Positions 45,105 to 55,937 of a DNA stretch of 64,000 bases are shown here, in pieces. This DNA comes from Ensifer canadensis. GTDB taxonomy: Bacteria; Pseudomonadota; Alphaproteobacteria; Rhizobiales; Rhizobiaceae. Position numbers and translations under genes: made by a program. Each line of letters starts with the position of its first letter. The stretch's first letter is position 1. The stretch is from NCBI RefSeq assembly GCF_017488845.2, contig NZ_CP083371.1, positions 1,748,501 through 1,812,500 on the forward strand, in the 5' to 3' direction. Below the pieces are notes generated by a model. That model was given only the letters and a program-made list of their open reading frames with translations, did not search any database and was not told the DNA's origin.

Positions 45105-45506
45105 TCAAGCAGCCGCGGGCATGGCAGCGCCTGTCGAAAACGAGAACCAGCCGGCGCATGAACTGCGCGCCATAGAGAGCGATCCGACCGAGGCCAGGGC
45201 CTCACCCGCTGATCCTGGCGCCAGCCGGTCCGCCGCCGCCAGCTCCACATCACTCCCGATCTTGACCCGGATCCGCTGGTCCTCGGTGACGGCGGCATTC
45301 CGTTCCGCCAGCCCACGCTGCAGCGAGACGGCGCATTCCACGGCGTCCACCACGCTGCCAAATTTGGCGCGCATCCCGTCGCCCATAAGCTTGAAAATCT
45401 GGCCGTGATGGCGGGCAATCTCCGGCTCAAACAGTTCCTTGCGTCCCGCACGAAGGCGCTCGAAACGACCGCCCTCAACAGCGCTTCTGGGGAACCCGCG
45501 TTTCAT
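45105..45506 (-). pseudogene. class III adenylate cyclase fragment, frameshifted
   Basis: The minus strand reads LFEPEIARHHGQIFKLMGDG, then GSVVDAVECAVSLQRGLAERN and RIRVKIGSDVE, matching the start of the catalytic core of the adenylate cyclases common in rhizobia (first metal-binding Asp near KLMGDGM). The glycine-rich IGINLGD segment is damaged and the rest is missing or out of frame. Confidence 0.75.
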
Positions 45507-45636
45507 CCAACACTTCTACTGAACGCGCCAGGCAGTCCTTCGGTGCGATGTCCCATGTGAGCCCGATTGTTCGTGTGCCTCCCGCAAGTCGCTTGCAATG
45601 TGAGGGCCGTCGTCGAGGACAGCCCCACTCCCCACC

Positions 45637-46407
45637 TCAGGCGACGGACCATCCACCGTCCACCAGCAGGTTCGCGCCGGTGATTAGGCTCGCAGCTGGT
45701 GACGCAAGGAAGACCACGGCACCCACTACATCGTCGGTTTCACCGATCCGGCCGAGTGGAATGTGACCGAGCGTCGCTTGGCGATTGTCGGGATCGGATA
45801 GAAAAGGTGCGGTGCCATCGGTGTGGATGAAGGTCGGCGATACGGTATTTACCGTTACGTTGTAGCGCGCCCACTCGGCTGCAAGGCAGCGCGTCAGGTG
45901 ATTAATCGCCGCCTTGCTCATGCAATAGATCGCCTCGCCGCGCAGTGCCACTGTACCGGCCTGCGAGCTGATGTTGATGATCCGGCCCTCTTTACGCTCG
46001 ATCATGTGCCGACCTATTGCCTGCGTCATCAGAAAGGTGCCCTTGATGTTGACATCGAGTATCTGGTCAAGGTCCTTTTCCTCAACGAGTTCCGCGAGAT
46101 TGCCCGGAGCCACTCCGACATTGTTGATGAGGACGTCGATCCGACCGAACGTTGTAAGGGCCGCATCCACTGCTTGTGCGATATGCGCCTTATTGGGAAT
46201 GTCTAGCTCAACCGGGAGGACTTTGCCTCCGGCGCTCTCGAGTTCGCCAACCAGGCCAGCCGACGCCGCGATGTCGCGGACGCCCAGCACGATATCGGAC
46301 CCTGCTGCGGCACAGGCAATTGCGCAAGCACGACCGATGCCACGGCTCGCTCCCGTCACGAACGTCACTTTGCCGTCAAGGCTGAAATCCGGCGCGTTCT
46401 TCTGCAT
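45637..46407 (-). CDS. short-chain dehydrogenase/reductase (FabG-like)
   Basis: The product is 256 residues. It carries FVTGASRGIGRACAIACAAAG (cofactor loop), NNVGVAPGNL, NISSQAGTVALRGEAIYCMSKAAIN (catalytic Ser-Tyr-Lys) and the C-terminal DDVVGAVVFLASPAASLITGANLLVDGG typical of FabG-like enzymes. The start at 46407 is supported by GGGAGG; a longer start adds nine residues. No partner genes on the same strand nearby. Substrate unknown. Confidence 0.9.
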   Translation of the reverse strand: MQKNAPDFSLDGKVTFVTGASRGIGRACAIACAAAGSDIVLGVRDIAASAGLVGELESAGGKVLPVELDIPNKAHIAQAVDAALTTFGRIDVLINNVGVAPGNLAELVEEKDLDQILDVNIKGTFLMTQAIGRHMIERKEGRIINISSQAGTVALRGEAIYCMSKAAINHLTRCLAAEWARYNVTVNTVSPTFIHTDGTAPFLSDPDNRQATLGHIPLGRIGETDDVVGAVVFLASPAASLITGANLLVDGGWSVA

Positions 46408-46531
46408 TATGATACCTCCCTTGATAAAGCTCATTCATGGCAGCGTCGAAATGCGGATGCCAGACTTTCAACGCATGTTGCGGAGCATCCCTTGACCACG
46501 TCCGCAAGGGCCCGACCATAGAAACTCTGCT

Positions 46532-46557
46532 CTTGAAGGGTTTCGAACCGCTGACCT
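46532..46557. repeat. 26-bp near-direct repeat, copy 2
   Basis: This is the second copy of the CTTGAAGGGTTTCGAACCGC-N-GACCT motif found at 34229-34254, in the same orientation and 12,303 bp away. Flanking bases differ, but the same hairpin with its upstream flank is possible (GAAACTCT...AGGGTTTC). Confidence 0.6.
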
Positions 46558-47339
46558 TCGCTTCAGCGCGCTGCTTTGATTGGGTTCTCATCCGTAGCCA
46601 AGAAGTTTACAACAGAACCTGCTGGCGCTTGGGTTTGTCACACGATACTCTGGAACCGACGCGTCACTCGGGCTGGCCTTTGCCAAGACCGGGGTCCTTT
46701 ATTCGTTCTTCGGGGGCGCTCGTCAGCTCGCTCGGTGTCGCGCTGACGGGCTCCGACGCCTCGCCCAACGGCGTCCGCCAATAGCTCGGATGGGCAAAAT
46801 GATCGACGCCCAGAGCACCGTGGTCGCGCCCACCGCCACCAAGATGTACGGACAGGAAGGGGACGACCCTCCGCTTCGTCTTCTTCCATAGCCTTGCACT
46901 TACTTACCTCGTTGGCGTGCTCGTGTTCAGCCAAGCAACAAGCTCTCCCGCATCGTGGAATCCGCCTGCAGTCGCAGCGTGAAGATTCTACTTGCAGTGA
47001 TTGCAATGGTTGCTTGCGCGAGCAACCATAACGACACCCCCGGCTCGAACTTTCCCACAAGGCAACGAACATCCTTGAAAATGGCACTGTCTGACAGGGT
47101 TTGGGATCGTCGTCGCAACGTGCGTAGGTTTGAAACGCATCTGGGCGATGATAGGCATGCTCGGATGGTTGCAGAGGCAGACGCCGGCCCCGCAGCCGGA
47201 AGAGGCCTCAGACGTTTCAAACGCAAACGCACGTCCAACGGGAAGCCGTGTCGAGCGGCTTGTCTCGTTTCTGCAATGGGTTTACTTTGTCGCCGCAATA
47301 GACGCGGATGCGCGCCAGTCACTTAGAGTTGGGACCGAA
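46558..47339. other. no gene recognised
   Basis: This 780-base stretch has several open frames with no family resemblance. One plus-strand frame near 46980 contains a lipoprotein-like signal (KILLAVIAMVACASN), but it continues into a basic, low-quality sequence, so I do not call it a gene. Confidence 0.4.
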
Positions 47340-47996
47340 ATGCTCGTCAAAGATGTCATGACATCGACGATCGTAAGCGTGTCGCCTGACAACAGTGTCA
47401 GACAGGCTGCCATGACCATGTTGAGCCATCATATAAGCGGCATTCCGGTCATTGACGGGGAAGGGCATCTCCTCGGCATCATCAGCGAAGGTGACCTGAT
47501 ACGCAGAACGGAACTGGGTGGAGCAATGTTTGCCTCCGCTGAGGATTTGGCAGCGCCCGCCGAAGACAGAGCCAATGCGTATGTGAGGCGCAGCTCCTGG
47601 AGAGTTGCGGAGGCAATGACGCCTGCTCCAGTGACAATCGACGAAGATGCGTCACTTCTGCAGGCCGCAAGGCTGATGCAAAAGCACGGCGTCAAGCGCA
47701 TACCCGTCATCAGACATGGCGAACTTGTCGGAATTGTCAGCCGAGCCGATTTGCTGCAGGCGATCGTCACAGCCAAACTGGATGGGACACCTTCAGGCGA
47801 TGAAGCCATTCAGCGCAGTGTCATGGTTCGGCTCCGGGAAAACACTGGCCTCGAAGCGTTCGACATCAAGATCGCAGTAACCAACGGGATCGTGCATCTG
47901 TCTGGCGCCGTTGCGATACCCGAATGCAGGCGCGCTGCCCGTATCGTTGCCGAGAGCGTTCAGGGCGTCCAGGGGGTCGTCGATCATTTCACCTAA
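47340..47996 (+). CDS. CBS-pair plus BON domain protein
   Basis: The product is 218 residues. Two CBS domains (about 1-60 and 75-130: MLVKDVMTSTIVSVSPDNSV; VAEAMTPAPVTIDEDASL) are followed by a BON domain (about 150-218, RSVMVRLRENTGLEAFDIKIAV...GAVAIPECRRAARIVAESVQGVQGV). CBS pairs bind adenosine nucleotides and BON binds lipid or surfaces, so it is probably a cytoplasmic energy or stress sensor. The start is at 47340; the frame is open for 70 codons upstream. It lies 200 bases before the phosphoketolase and could be part of that operon. Confidence 0.85.
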   Translation: MLVKDVMTSTIVSVSPDNSVRQAAMTMLSHHISGIPVIDGEGHLLGIISEGDLIRRTELGGAMFASAEDLAAPAEDRANAYVRRSSWRVAEAMTPAPVTIDEDASLLQAARLMQKHGVKRIPVIRHGELVGIVSRADLLQAIVTAKLDGTPSGDEAIQRSVMVRLRENTGLEAFDIKIAVTNGIVHLSGAVAIPECRRAARIVAESVQGVQGVVDHFT

Positions 47997-48200
47997 ACCG
48001 ACAAGGTGAGGTTTCTGAGATCGTCGATCCGCACCGACTTTTGACGACAGCGCCGTCGTCGTTGCGTATGCGTCAGGCGAAATGCATTTGGCGTTTTCGC
48101 CGGACCGAGGCACTGCCTGTTTCCAATCGGGCTTGAAGCAGGCTCTGTCTGCATAAAAACGACTTCGCGACAATAAATCCGACTTCATAGGGAGACTTCG

Positions 48201-50651
48201 ATGGCTTCGCATGAGACGGAAATGACCGGAAAAAATCAACCAACGAACCCACCTCTTTCAACGGAAGATCTTCGACTAATCGACGCTTACTGGCGGGCAT
48301 CCAATTACCTGTCGGTAGGCCAGATATACTTGCTCGACAATCCGCTCCTGCGAGAACCGCTAAAACGCGAGCACATCAAACCACGCCTGCTCGGGCACTG
48401 GGGAACTTCTCCCGGCCTGAACATGCTCTACGTCCACCTGAACCGGGTGATCAAACGCGATAATCTCGACATGATCTACGTGATCGGCCCTGGCCACGGG
48501 GGGCCGTCCCTGGTCGCGCACGCCTATCTGGAAGGGACCTACAGCGAATTCTATCCGAATATCAGCCAGGACAGGGAGGGTATGCAACGGCTCTTCAAGC
48601 AGTTCAGCTTTCCCGGTGGCATTCCAAGTCACGTCGCACCTGAAACTCCGGGCAGTATCCACGAGGGCGGCGAACTGGGGTACGCTCTTAGCCATGCTTA
48701 CGGGGCGGCATTCGACAATCCGGAGCTGATCGTTGCCTGTGTCGTGGGCGACGGCGAGGCGGAGACCGGCCCGTTGGCGACGGGGTGGCAGAGCAACAAA
48801 TTTCTCAACCCGGCGCGCGATGGCTGCGTCCTGCCGATCCTTCACCTCAACGGGTACAAGATCGCCAACCCATGCTTTCTAGCTCGCATTCCCGAGGATG
48901 AACTGCGAAAATTCTTCGAAGGAATGGGCTATGAACCCTATTTCGTTGAGGGCCATAGCCCGGAGAACGTCCACCAACAACTGGCCGGCACGCTCGACAC
49001 CATCGTGGCCAGGATCAAGCACATCTGGGCTGATGCGCGCACCAACGGCAATCTAAAGCGCCCGGCCTGGCCAATGATCGTCTTTCGCACGCCGAAGGGA
49101 TGGACGTGTCCGAAAGAAATCGATGGCAAGAAATGCGAGGATTACTGGCGGGCACACCAAGTGCCGATGGGCGAGATGGATAAGCCAGAACATATCCGCA
49201 TTCTCGAACAGTGGATGAAGAACTACCATCCTGAGGATCTGTTCGATGAAACGGGCAGGTTACTGCCCGAAATCGCTGCGTTGGCTCCGGCGGGCAACCG
49301 TCGAATGAGTGACAATCCGCATGCCAATGGCGGCCTGCGGCTTCGCAGCCTGAAGCTGCCTGCCTTCAGGGATTATGCCGTGGATGTTCCAAGCCCCGGT
49401 GCGACGACCGTTGAATCAGCGCGGGTGATGGGCAAATTCCTCCGCGACGTCATGAAGGCCAACATGGACAGCCAGAACTTCCGCCTGTTCAGCCCGGACG
49501 AAAACAATTCGAACCGATGGCAGGACGTGCTTGAGGTGACCGATCGCTGCTACATGGCCGAGATTTATGAGGACGACGATCATTTGTCGCCAGACGGTCG
49601 CGTCATGGAGGTCCTGAGCGAACATCAGTGCCAAGGGTGGCTGGAAGGCTACCTTCTCACCGGCCGCCATGGCTTCTTCTCCTGCTATGAAGCCTTCATC
49701 CATATAATAGACTCGATGTTCAACCAGCATGCCAAGTGGCTTAAAATCTGCAACGAGATCCCTTGGCGCAGGCCAATCGCTTCATTGAACTACTTTTTGA
49801 GTTCTCATGTCTGGCGACAGGACCACAACGGCTTCAGCCATCAGGATCCGGGTTTCATCGACCACGTCGTGAACAAGAAGGCCGACGTGATCCGGGTCTA
49901 CCTTCCGCCGGACGCCAACACGCTTCTGTCGGTGACAGATCACTGCCTGCGAAGCCGCAACTACGTCAACGTCGTGATTGCTGGAAAGCAGCCTTCACCG
50001 CAATGGCTTACGATGCCCGAGGCGGTCAGGCATTGCAGCATGGGCGTGAGCATCTGGGACTGGGCCAGCAATGACAGGGGAAGCGAGCCCGATGTCGTAA
50101 TGGCCTGCTGCGGTGACGTTCCTACCCTCGAGACGCTGGCGGCAGTCCAATTGATGCGCGAGCACCTGCCCGAGTTGAAGATACGTGTCGTCAACGTCGT
50201 GAACTTGATGAAGCTTCAGCCTCCCGAAGAACACCCGCACGGCTTGTCAGACGGGGACTTCGACGCGCTCTTTACCAGAGACAAGCCGATCATCTTCGCC
50301 TTCCACGGCTATCCATGGCTGATCCACCGGCTCACCTACAGGAGGGCCAACCATGGAAACCTGCATGTGCGCGGATACAAGGAGGAAGGAACGACGACAA
50401 CCCCGTTCGATATGGTTGTCCTCAACGAGCTCGATCGCTTTCACCTCGTCGGCGATGTCATCGACAGACTTCCTCAGTTGGGTGCACGCGCCGCGTACTT
50501 TAAACAGGCCATTCAGGCGAAGCTCATTGAGCACCGTGAGTACATTCAGGAGCATGGCGACGACATGCCCTCGATCGTCGGATGGAAATGGGGCACGCAG
50601 CCACAACCTGACGTGACCCGGAAAACCTCGACTGAGGGAGACAATCTATGA
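48201..50651 (+). CDS. xfp: phosphoketolase (xylulose-5-P/fructose-6-P)
   Basis: The product is 816 residues of the Xfp family. Landmarks are [18 protein letters not shown] near the N-terminus, [26 protein letters not shown], the ThDP-binding [26 protein letters not shown], and [19 protein letters not shown] in the C-terminal part. It cleaves xylulose-5-P or fructose-6-P with phosphate to acetyl phosphate plus a smaller sugar phosphate. GGGAGA precedes the ATG. No acetate kinase or phosphotransacetylase gene is in the window, so acetyl-P must be used by enzymes encoded elsewhere. The next gene starts 95 bases on, on the same strand. Confidence 0.95.
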   Translation: MASHETEMTGKNQPTNPPLSTEDLRLIDAYWRASNYLSVGQIYLLDNPLLREPLKREHIKPRLLGHWGTSPGLNMLYVHLNRVIKRDNLDMIYVIGPGHGGPSLVAHAYLEGTYSEFYPNISQDREGMQRLFKQFSFPGGIPSHVAPETPGSIHEGGELGYALSHAYGAAFDNPELIVACVVGDGEAETGPLATGWQSNKFLNPARDGCVLPILHLNGYKIANPCFLARIPEDELRKFFEGMGYEPYFVEGHSPENVHQQLAGTLDTIVARIKHIWADARTNGNLKRPAWPMIVFRTPKGWTCPKEIDGKKCEDYWRAHQVPMGEMDKPEHIRILEQWMKNYHPEDLFDETGRLLPEIAALAPAGNRRMSDNPHANGGLRLRSLKLPAFRDYAVDVPSPGATTVESARVMGKFLRDVMKANMDSQNFRLFSPDENNSNRWQDVLEVTDRCYMAEIYEDDDHLSPDGRVMEVLSEHQCQGWLEGYLLTGRHGFFSCYEAFIHIIDSMFNQHAKWLKICNEIPWRRPIASLNYFLSSHVWRQDHNGFSHQDPGFIDHVVNKKADVIRVYLPPDANTLLSVTDHCLRSRNYVNVVIAGKQPSPQWLTMPEAVRHCSMGVSIWDWASNDRGSEPDVVMACCGDVPTLETLAAVQLMREHLPELKIRVVNVVNLMKLQPPEEHPHGLSDGDFDALFTRDKPIIFAFHGYPWLIHRLTYRRANHGNLHVRGYKEEGTTTTPFDMVVLNELDRFHLVGDVIDRLPQLGARAAYFKQAIQAKLIEHREYIQEHGDDMPSIVGWKWGTQPQPDVTRKTSTEGDNL

Positions 50652-50746
50652 TGGGCCGGCGAAATGACCGGAAGTTCCGGCAGAGTTTTGCCGCACCACG
50701 ATAGAACACTGCAATACCCGACGCATCTTGAAACGAGAATAGCGGC

Positions 50747-53700
50747 ATGGGTTCGATCACTGGAAAGAGTTCATCGGCAGCTATCGGCACTCCGATCGAT
50801 GGCCGTGCCGTGGCGTTGCTTTCCAACGGCGCGTACAGCGTCCTGCTGACATCCGCGGGTGCGGGTTATGGATCCTGGCGGGACATTGACGTCACTCGTT
50901 GGAGAGAGGACGGGACGCGCGATTGTTGGGGACAGTTCTGTTATGTTCGCGATCTCACGGACAAGAGCTACTTCTCCGCAGGCAAACAACCGGCTTTTCG
51001 CCTGGAGAATACCTACGAACACTCTTTTCGAGGCGATCGCGCTGAGTTCCGATGCTGCGCCGGAGACATCGTCGTTGCATGGTCAGTCTGCGTGGCGCCC
51101 GACAGCAACGCGGAGGTGAGACTGTTCGATGTTACTAATCAGGGTACCAAGCCCAGAGACCTGGAACTGACCAGCTACGCGGAAATCTGCCTGAACAATC
51201 GTCGCGCGGATTCGGCCCACCCCGCATTTGCCAAGCTCTTCATTGAGACCCGGTTCGATGCCAAAACCGGCGCATTATTTGCGCGCCGTCGCCCGCGTAG
51301 TCCCGAAGACGCGCCGCTCTGGGCAGTCCACGTTTCCGCCCTGAGTACGACAGCACTCGGCCCTCTTAAATTCGAGACAGATCGGCGAAGATTTTTGGGG
51401 AGAGGCCGCACGACGGCAAACCCGTTGGCTTTGTCTGACGAGGCAGCGCAACTCTCAGGAACGACGGGACCCGTGCTGGATCCGATCTTCTGTTTGAGAC
51501 GGCGTGTCCGTGTCCCACCGGGCAGCACCGTACGCGTCGCATTCACAACCGGTGCTGCCGATAGCGCCGCTACGGCGATGGCAATCGCCGAGCGATACTC
51601 GAGTATCAGCGAAGCCGAAAACGCATTTTTGCAAGTCGGGGTGGCCCTCGATCAAACGTCTGTTGATCCGGACGTGACCGAAGGTGAGATAGATGTCGCT
51701 TACAGTCTGATAAACAACATCGTGTTTGCCAACCCGTCTGCCCGTCCGTCGGGCGCCGTTCTGGCGAAGCCGATGAGCAGAACCGCGCTGACGTCCAGGG
51801 GAATTCATAGCGATCCGCCGATCGTCGTCGTAACGCTTGAGGAAAACAGCGATGGCGCGTTGTTGGACGAAGTGCTGCGCGCGCACAGATTCATTTCGCG
51901 TCGAGGGCTCCGGTTCAATCTTGTTCTTGTCGATGGTCGTGATGCGCAAGCGTGTCTAGAACTGGCGGCGGCTCTCGCCGGACCACAGGCAGAGTTCCTT
52001 GGAAAGCCAGGTGGAATACATCTCGTGCCTGCGGCCACACTTTCAGAAATGGAAACAACCACCCTCGCCGCCGCGGCACGTGTCAGTCTTTCGAGCGGCA
52101 ATGGCTCTCTGGGCGACCAACTCAAGAGCGGTCGGCGAATAGCGATATCGCACGAAGCATCACCCATAATCCGCCGCGCATCGATCCAGCGGTTCACCGA
52201 GGCGGACACGAACCTGCAGCATTGGAATGGTTTCGGTGGCTTCAGCGCTGACGGACGCGAATACGTCATCCACGTGAATGGCGCGAAAAAACAGACGCCG
52301 ATGCCGTGGTGCAATGTGATCGCCAACCCGGAATTCGGCTGCCTGACCAGCGAGAGCGGCCTTGGCTACACCTGGGCAGGAAACAGCCAGCTAAATCGCC
52401 TGACGCCGTGGTCAAACGATCCGATTTCAGACCCGCCGGGCGAAGTCATCTATTTGCGTGACGAGGACAGCGCTGAGTATTGGACGCCGACGCCATTGCC
52501 ATTGGGTGCCGGGGAAACCGCTACGGTCCGGCATGGACCAGGGTACAGCTGCTATGAGAGCGACATTGGGTCCCTGCATCAGGAATTGACGGTGCATGTC
52601 TCCTCCAAGGATCCCGTCAAGATCATTCGGCTTGAACTTCGAAACGGCGGCGATCGACCACGCCGACTGACGGCGACATACTACGTGGAATGGGTGCTTG
52701 GCTCGCTGCGTGAAGACGCAATCACGCACGTCCTGTGCGAACACGATCCTCGTTCCGGGGCAATTATCGCGAGAAATGCGTGGGAGGGGTGGTTTTCCGA
52801 CAAACTTGCATTTGCAGGTGCGAACAGACCAATGCGTTCGGCTACCTGCAGTCGCTCGCAGTTCCTTGGCGCGCTCGGCTCGATAACCCGACCAGCATGG
52901 CTGGCGGACCAAACTCAGGAAGACGATCTCCATTCGCCCTGTGATCCGTGCGCCGCATTGACGGTGGAAGTCTTGATCGCGCCGAATGAAAGTTCGCAGG
53001 TCGTCTTTGTTCTTGGACAGGGCGACAGTCTCGATCAGGTTCGAGCTCTCATGGGGGATTATTGTCGACCGAGACGGGCGCAAGATGATCTGGATATCGC
53101 ATCGCGTAAGTGGGCCGACATTCTTGAAACGATAGCAGTCAGGACGCCTGATAACCGTTTCGATCTAATGATGAACCACTGGCTGCTGTATCAGGTCCTT
53201 TCCTGTCGTGTTTGGGCACGCTCGGCATTCTATCAGTCCGGAGGCGCCTACGGCTTTCGTGATCAACTCCAAGACGTGATGGCTCTGGTATACGCTGCTC
53301 CGAGCGAAACACGTTTGCAGATTTTGCGTGCGTCCTCTCGTCAGTTCTGGGAGGGAGACGTCCAGCATTGGTGGCATCCTCCATCGGGTGTGGGCGTGCG
53401 CACCCGGATGACCGACGATCTCTACTTCCTCCCACTCGTGGCTCATCACTACGTTTCGACGACGGGCGATGCCAGTGTGCTGGACGAGGTGGTACCGTAC
53501 ATCACATCGCCGGTGCTCAACGATGATGAACACGAAGCATACGGCGAGCCCGGCGTCAGCGAGAAGGTGGGCACCGTCTATGATCATTGTCTTCGCGCAT
53601 TACACCATGGGTTCCGTCTCGGTCGCCACGGGTTACCGCTCATGGGGACAGGCGACTGGAACGACGGAATGAATCGGGTCGGCTCTGACGGCAAGGGTGA

Positions 53701-54616
53701 GAGTGTCTGGAACGGATGGTTCTTCCTGACGGTGCTGAACGCCTTCTCCGAAATTGCAGATGAACGCGATGACGACGTAAACGCGTCATGGTGCAGGGAA
53801 AGCGCCGAACAGTTGCGAATGGCCCTGGAGGCCAATGCATGGGACGGAGGATGGTATCGACGCGCCTATTTCGATGACGGTACTCCACTTGGCTCCTCCC
53901 GGAACGACGAGTGTCAGATCGATGCCATTCCGCAGGCATGGGCGGTCATCTCAGGCGTTGCCAACGAAGAGCGCGCTTCAAAGGCAATGTCGGCGGTCTG
54001 GGATCGGCTCGTTCGCGCAGACGACAAGCTCATCCAATTGTTTGATCCGCCATTCGACAAGGGAAAGCTGCAGCCAGGTTATATAAAAGGTTACGTCCCC
54101 GGAATACGGGAAAATGGAGGCCAGTATACGCATGCCGCAGCATGGGTGGTGCTCGCGACCGCATTGCGCGGCGACGGCGACCGCGCCTTTTGGCTTTGGA
54201 ACTTGATCAACCCGATTACTCATGGCCTGTCGGAAGAAGACGTCCAACGCTACATGGTCGAACCCTATGTCGTCAGCGCAGATGTCTACGGCGCAGCCCC
54301 GCATACCGGACGCGGTGGCTGGACCTGGTACACAGGATCCGCCGCTTGGCTCTATCGTGTCGGGCTCGAAGCTCTTTTGGGCATTCGACGCGAGGGGCAG
54401 CATCTGTCGATCGATCCGTGCATCCCCAAGAGCTGGCCCGGTTACGAACTTGATTTCAGGCTCGGATCGGCCACGTATCGCCTCAAGGTGGATAACGCAG
54501 CGGGCACAGGCCGAGGTGTACGCGCGCTGGTGATGGACGGCAGGCAGTTCACTGGCGGAAAGGTGCCGTTTGTCGACGACGGTCGTGTCCACGACGTCCA
54601 AGTCGCCCTTGGATAA
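50747..54616 (+). CDS. GH94-type glucan phosphorylase-like protein, without GT84 domain
   Basis: The product is 1289 residues and resembles the C-terminal half of cyclic beta-1,2-glucan synthase (NdvB). Residues 15-480 form an N-terminal sandwich region that opens with NGAYSVLLTSAGAGYGSWRD. A second sandwich begins near residue 491 (WNGFGGFSADGREYVIHVNG). The GH94 alpha/alpha barrel follows (GAYGFRDQLQDVMALVYAAP) with catalytic Asp in GTGDWNDGMNRVG at about 966-978. The GT84 transferase and the membrane segments of NdvB are absent and no signal peptide is visible, so it should be cytoplasmic. It is most likely a phosphorylase of beta-1,2-glucan or of a related oligosaccharide. The next gene starts four bases after its stop. 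Confidence 0.87.
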   Translation: MGSITGKSSSAAIGTPIDGRAVALLSNGAYSVLLTSAGAGYGSWRDIDVTRWREDGTRDCWGQFCYVRDLTDKSYFSAGKQPAFRLENTYEHSFRGDRAEFRCCAGDIVVAWSVCVAPDSNAEVRLFDVTNQGTKPRDLELTSYAEICLNNRRADSAHPAFAKLFIETRFDAKTGALFARRRPRSPEDAPLWAVHVSALSTTALGPLKFETDRRRFLGRGRTTANPLALSDEAAQLSGTTGPVLDPIFCLRRRVRVPPGSTVRVAFTTGAADSAATAMAIAERYSSISEAENAFLQVGVALDQTSVDPDVTEGEIDVAYSLINNIVFANPSARPSGAVLAKPMSRTALTSRGIHSDPPIVVVTLEENSDGALLDEVLRAHRFISRRGLRFNLVLVDGRDAQACLELAAALAGPQAEFLGKPGGIHLVPAATLSEMETTTLAAAARVSLSSGNGSLGDQLKSGRRIAISHEASPIIRRASIQRFTEADTNLQHWNGFGGFSADGREYVIHVNGAKKQTPMPWCNVIANPEFGCLTSESGLGYTWAGNSQLNRLTPWSNDPISDPPGEVIYLRDEDSAEYWTPTPLPLGAGETATVRHGPGYSCYESDIGSLHQELTVHVSSKDPVKIIRLELRNGGDRPRRLTATYYVEWVLGSLREDAITHVLCEHDPRSGAIIARNAWEGWFSDKLAFAGANRPMRSATCSRSQFLGALGSITRPAWLADQTQEDDLHSPCDPCAALTVEVLIAPNESSQVVFVLGQGDSLDQVRALMGDYCRPRRAQDDLDIASRKWADILETIAVRTPDNRFDLMMNHWLLYQVLSCRVWARSAFYQSGGAYGFRDQLQDVMALVYAAPSETRLQILRASSRQFWEGDVQHWWHPPSGVGVRTRMTDDLYFLPLVAHHYVSTTGDASVLDEVVPYITSPVLNDDEHEAYGEPGVSEKVGTVYDHCLRALHHGFRLGRHGLPLMGTGDWNDGMNRVGSDGKGESVWNGWFFLTVLNAFSEIADERDDDVNASWCRESAEQLRMALEANAWDGGWYRRAYFDDGTPLGSSRNDECQIDAIPQAWAVISGVANEERASKAMSAVWDRLVRADDKLIQLFDPPFDKGKLQPGYIKGYVPGIRENGGQYTHAAAWVVLATALRGDGDRAFWLWNLINPITHGLSEEDVQRYMVEPYVVSADVYGAAPHTGRGGWTWYTGSAAWLYRVGLEALLGIRREGQHLSIDPCIPKSWPGYELDFRLGSATYRLKVDNAAGTGRGVRALVMDGRQFTGGKVPFVDDGRVHDVQVALG

Positions 54617-54620
54617 CGAT

Positions 54621-55937
54621 ATGTCCGAGCCGCTGTCGACCGATCCGGAACTTCACCGAATGCCGAGCGAGCAGGATCTCGGTCGGCTGCAGTTTACGAC
54701 GCTCCTTTACTACCTGCATTGCACTAACCCGGACAACGGGTTGGTGCGAGACAAGACAGCGCCCGACGCCCCAGCAAGCATAGCTGCGGTTGGCATGGCG
54801 CTCGCGACAATTCCAGTCGTGGTGGAACGCGGGATCATCATCCGCCAGTTCGCTGCAAAGATCGCCCGACGTCGGTTAGAATTCCTGTTGTCGTGCCCGC
54901 AGGGCCAGGAGCCGGACGCCTCGGGTTACAAGGGCTTCTTCTACCACTTTCTCGACATCGAGAGCGGCCGTCGGGTGTGGCAATGTGAACTCTCCACGAT
55001 CGACTCGGCGTTTCTTTTCGCCGGGGCACTCACTGTGGGAGCCTACTTTGACGGCGCCGACGCAGACGAGGTTGAAGTTCGCCGCCTGGCTAAAGCGCTT
55101 TACGAGCGAGCCGACTGGGGTTGGGCTTGCGATCACGGGCTCACGCTCACGCACGGTTGGAGGCCAGAGAGCGGTTTTATCCCTTATCGTTGGCGCGGAT
55201 ACGACGAGGGCCTCCTGCTCTACATCCTCGGACTTGGCTCGCCCACATACCCGTTACCTTCGGAATCTTATGCCGCCTACACCGAGAGTTATGAATGGCG
55301 AAACATCTACGGCCGAGAGCTACTCTATTCAGGCCCACTTTTCACTCATCAGCTGTCACACATGTGGATCGATTTTCGGGGCATTCGCGACGATTTCATG
55401 CGGGATCATAACAGCGACTACTTTCTAAACAGCCGCAGCGCCACCTTTGTCCATCAGGAATACGCGATGCGCAACCCGAAGAACTATGCAGGCTACGGAG
55501 AGCATTGTTGGGGTTTTACGGCGAGCGACGGTCCAGGTTGGGTGACAAAAAGTGTGAATGGGATTGAGCGTGAATTTTACGACTACATAGCGCGCGGCGC
55601 CCCCTTTGGGCCGGACGACGGGACGGTATGTCCTTGGGTAGTGGTGGCTTCGCTACCATTTGCACCCGAGATCGTCGTTCCTACCGTGAGACATTTCGCG
55701 CAAATGGAACTAGGGATGACCCGTCTCTATGGATTTAAACCGTCCTTCAATTCGTCGTTTATCGAGGGAAAGCCGACCGAGCCGTGGGTCAGTCCATTTC
55801 ACTTCGGCATCGATCAGGGTCCTGTCGTGCTCATGATCGAAAATTTCAGGACCGGCCTGATCTGGAATATCATGCGACAGTGTCAACCCATTGTCAGGGG
55901 TCTGCGTAAAGCAGGTTTCTCGGGAGGATGGTTGTAG
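54621..55937 (+). CDS. PF10091 glucoamylase-like protein (GH144/GH189-like beta-1,2-glucanase)
   Basis: The product is 438 residues. The PF10091 domain covers most of the protein: RLQFTTLLYYLHCTNPDNGLVRDKT (start of the barrel), CELSTIDSAFLFAGAL, the family motif WRGYDEGLLLYILGLGSPTYPL (about 193-210) and MWIDFRGIRDDFMRD. In NdvB this domain sits between GT84 and GH94; here it is a separate gene next to the GH94 gene. There is no signal peptide. Related GH144 enzymes are endo-beta-1,2-glucanases. It should provide chain ends for the phosphorylase or transglycosylate the same glucan. The start at 54621 is chosen for coupling to the previous gene. Confidence 0.87.
   Translation: MSEPLSTDPELHRMPSEQDLGRLQFTTLLYYLHCTNPDNGLVRDKTAPDAPASIAAVGMALATIPVVVERGIIIRQFAAKIARRRLEFLLSCPQGQEPDASGYKGFFYHFLDIESGRRVWQCELSTIDSAFLFAGALTVGAYFDGADADEVEVRRLAKALYERADWGWACDHGLTLTHGWRPESGFIPYRWRGYDEGLLLYILGLGSPTYPLPSESYAAYTESYEWRNIYGRELLYSGPLFTHQLSHMWIDFRGIRDDFMRDHNSDYFLNSRSATFVHQEYAMRNPKNYAGYGEHCWGFTASDGPGWVTKSVNGIEREFYDYIARGAPFGPDDGTVCPWVVVASLPFAPEIVVPTVRHFAQMELGMTRLYGFKPSFNSSFIEGKPTEPWVSPFHFGIDQGPVVLMIENFRTGLIWNIMRQCQPIVRGLRKAGFSGGWL

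Noticed and set aside
46955..47326. Plus-strand frame with a lipoprotein-like start (KILLAVIAMVAC)
   Set aside because: The rest of the frame is basic and low in secondary-structure propensity, and it has no clear ribosome-binding site.
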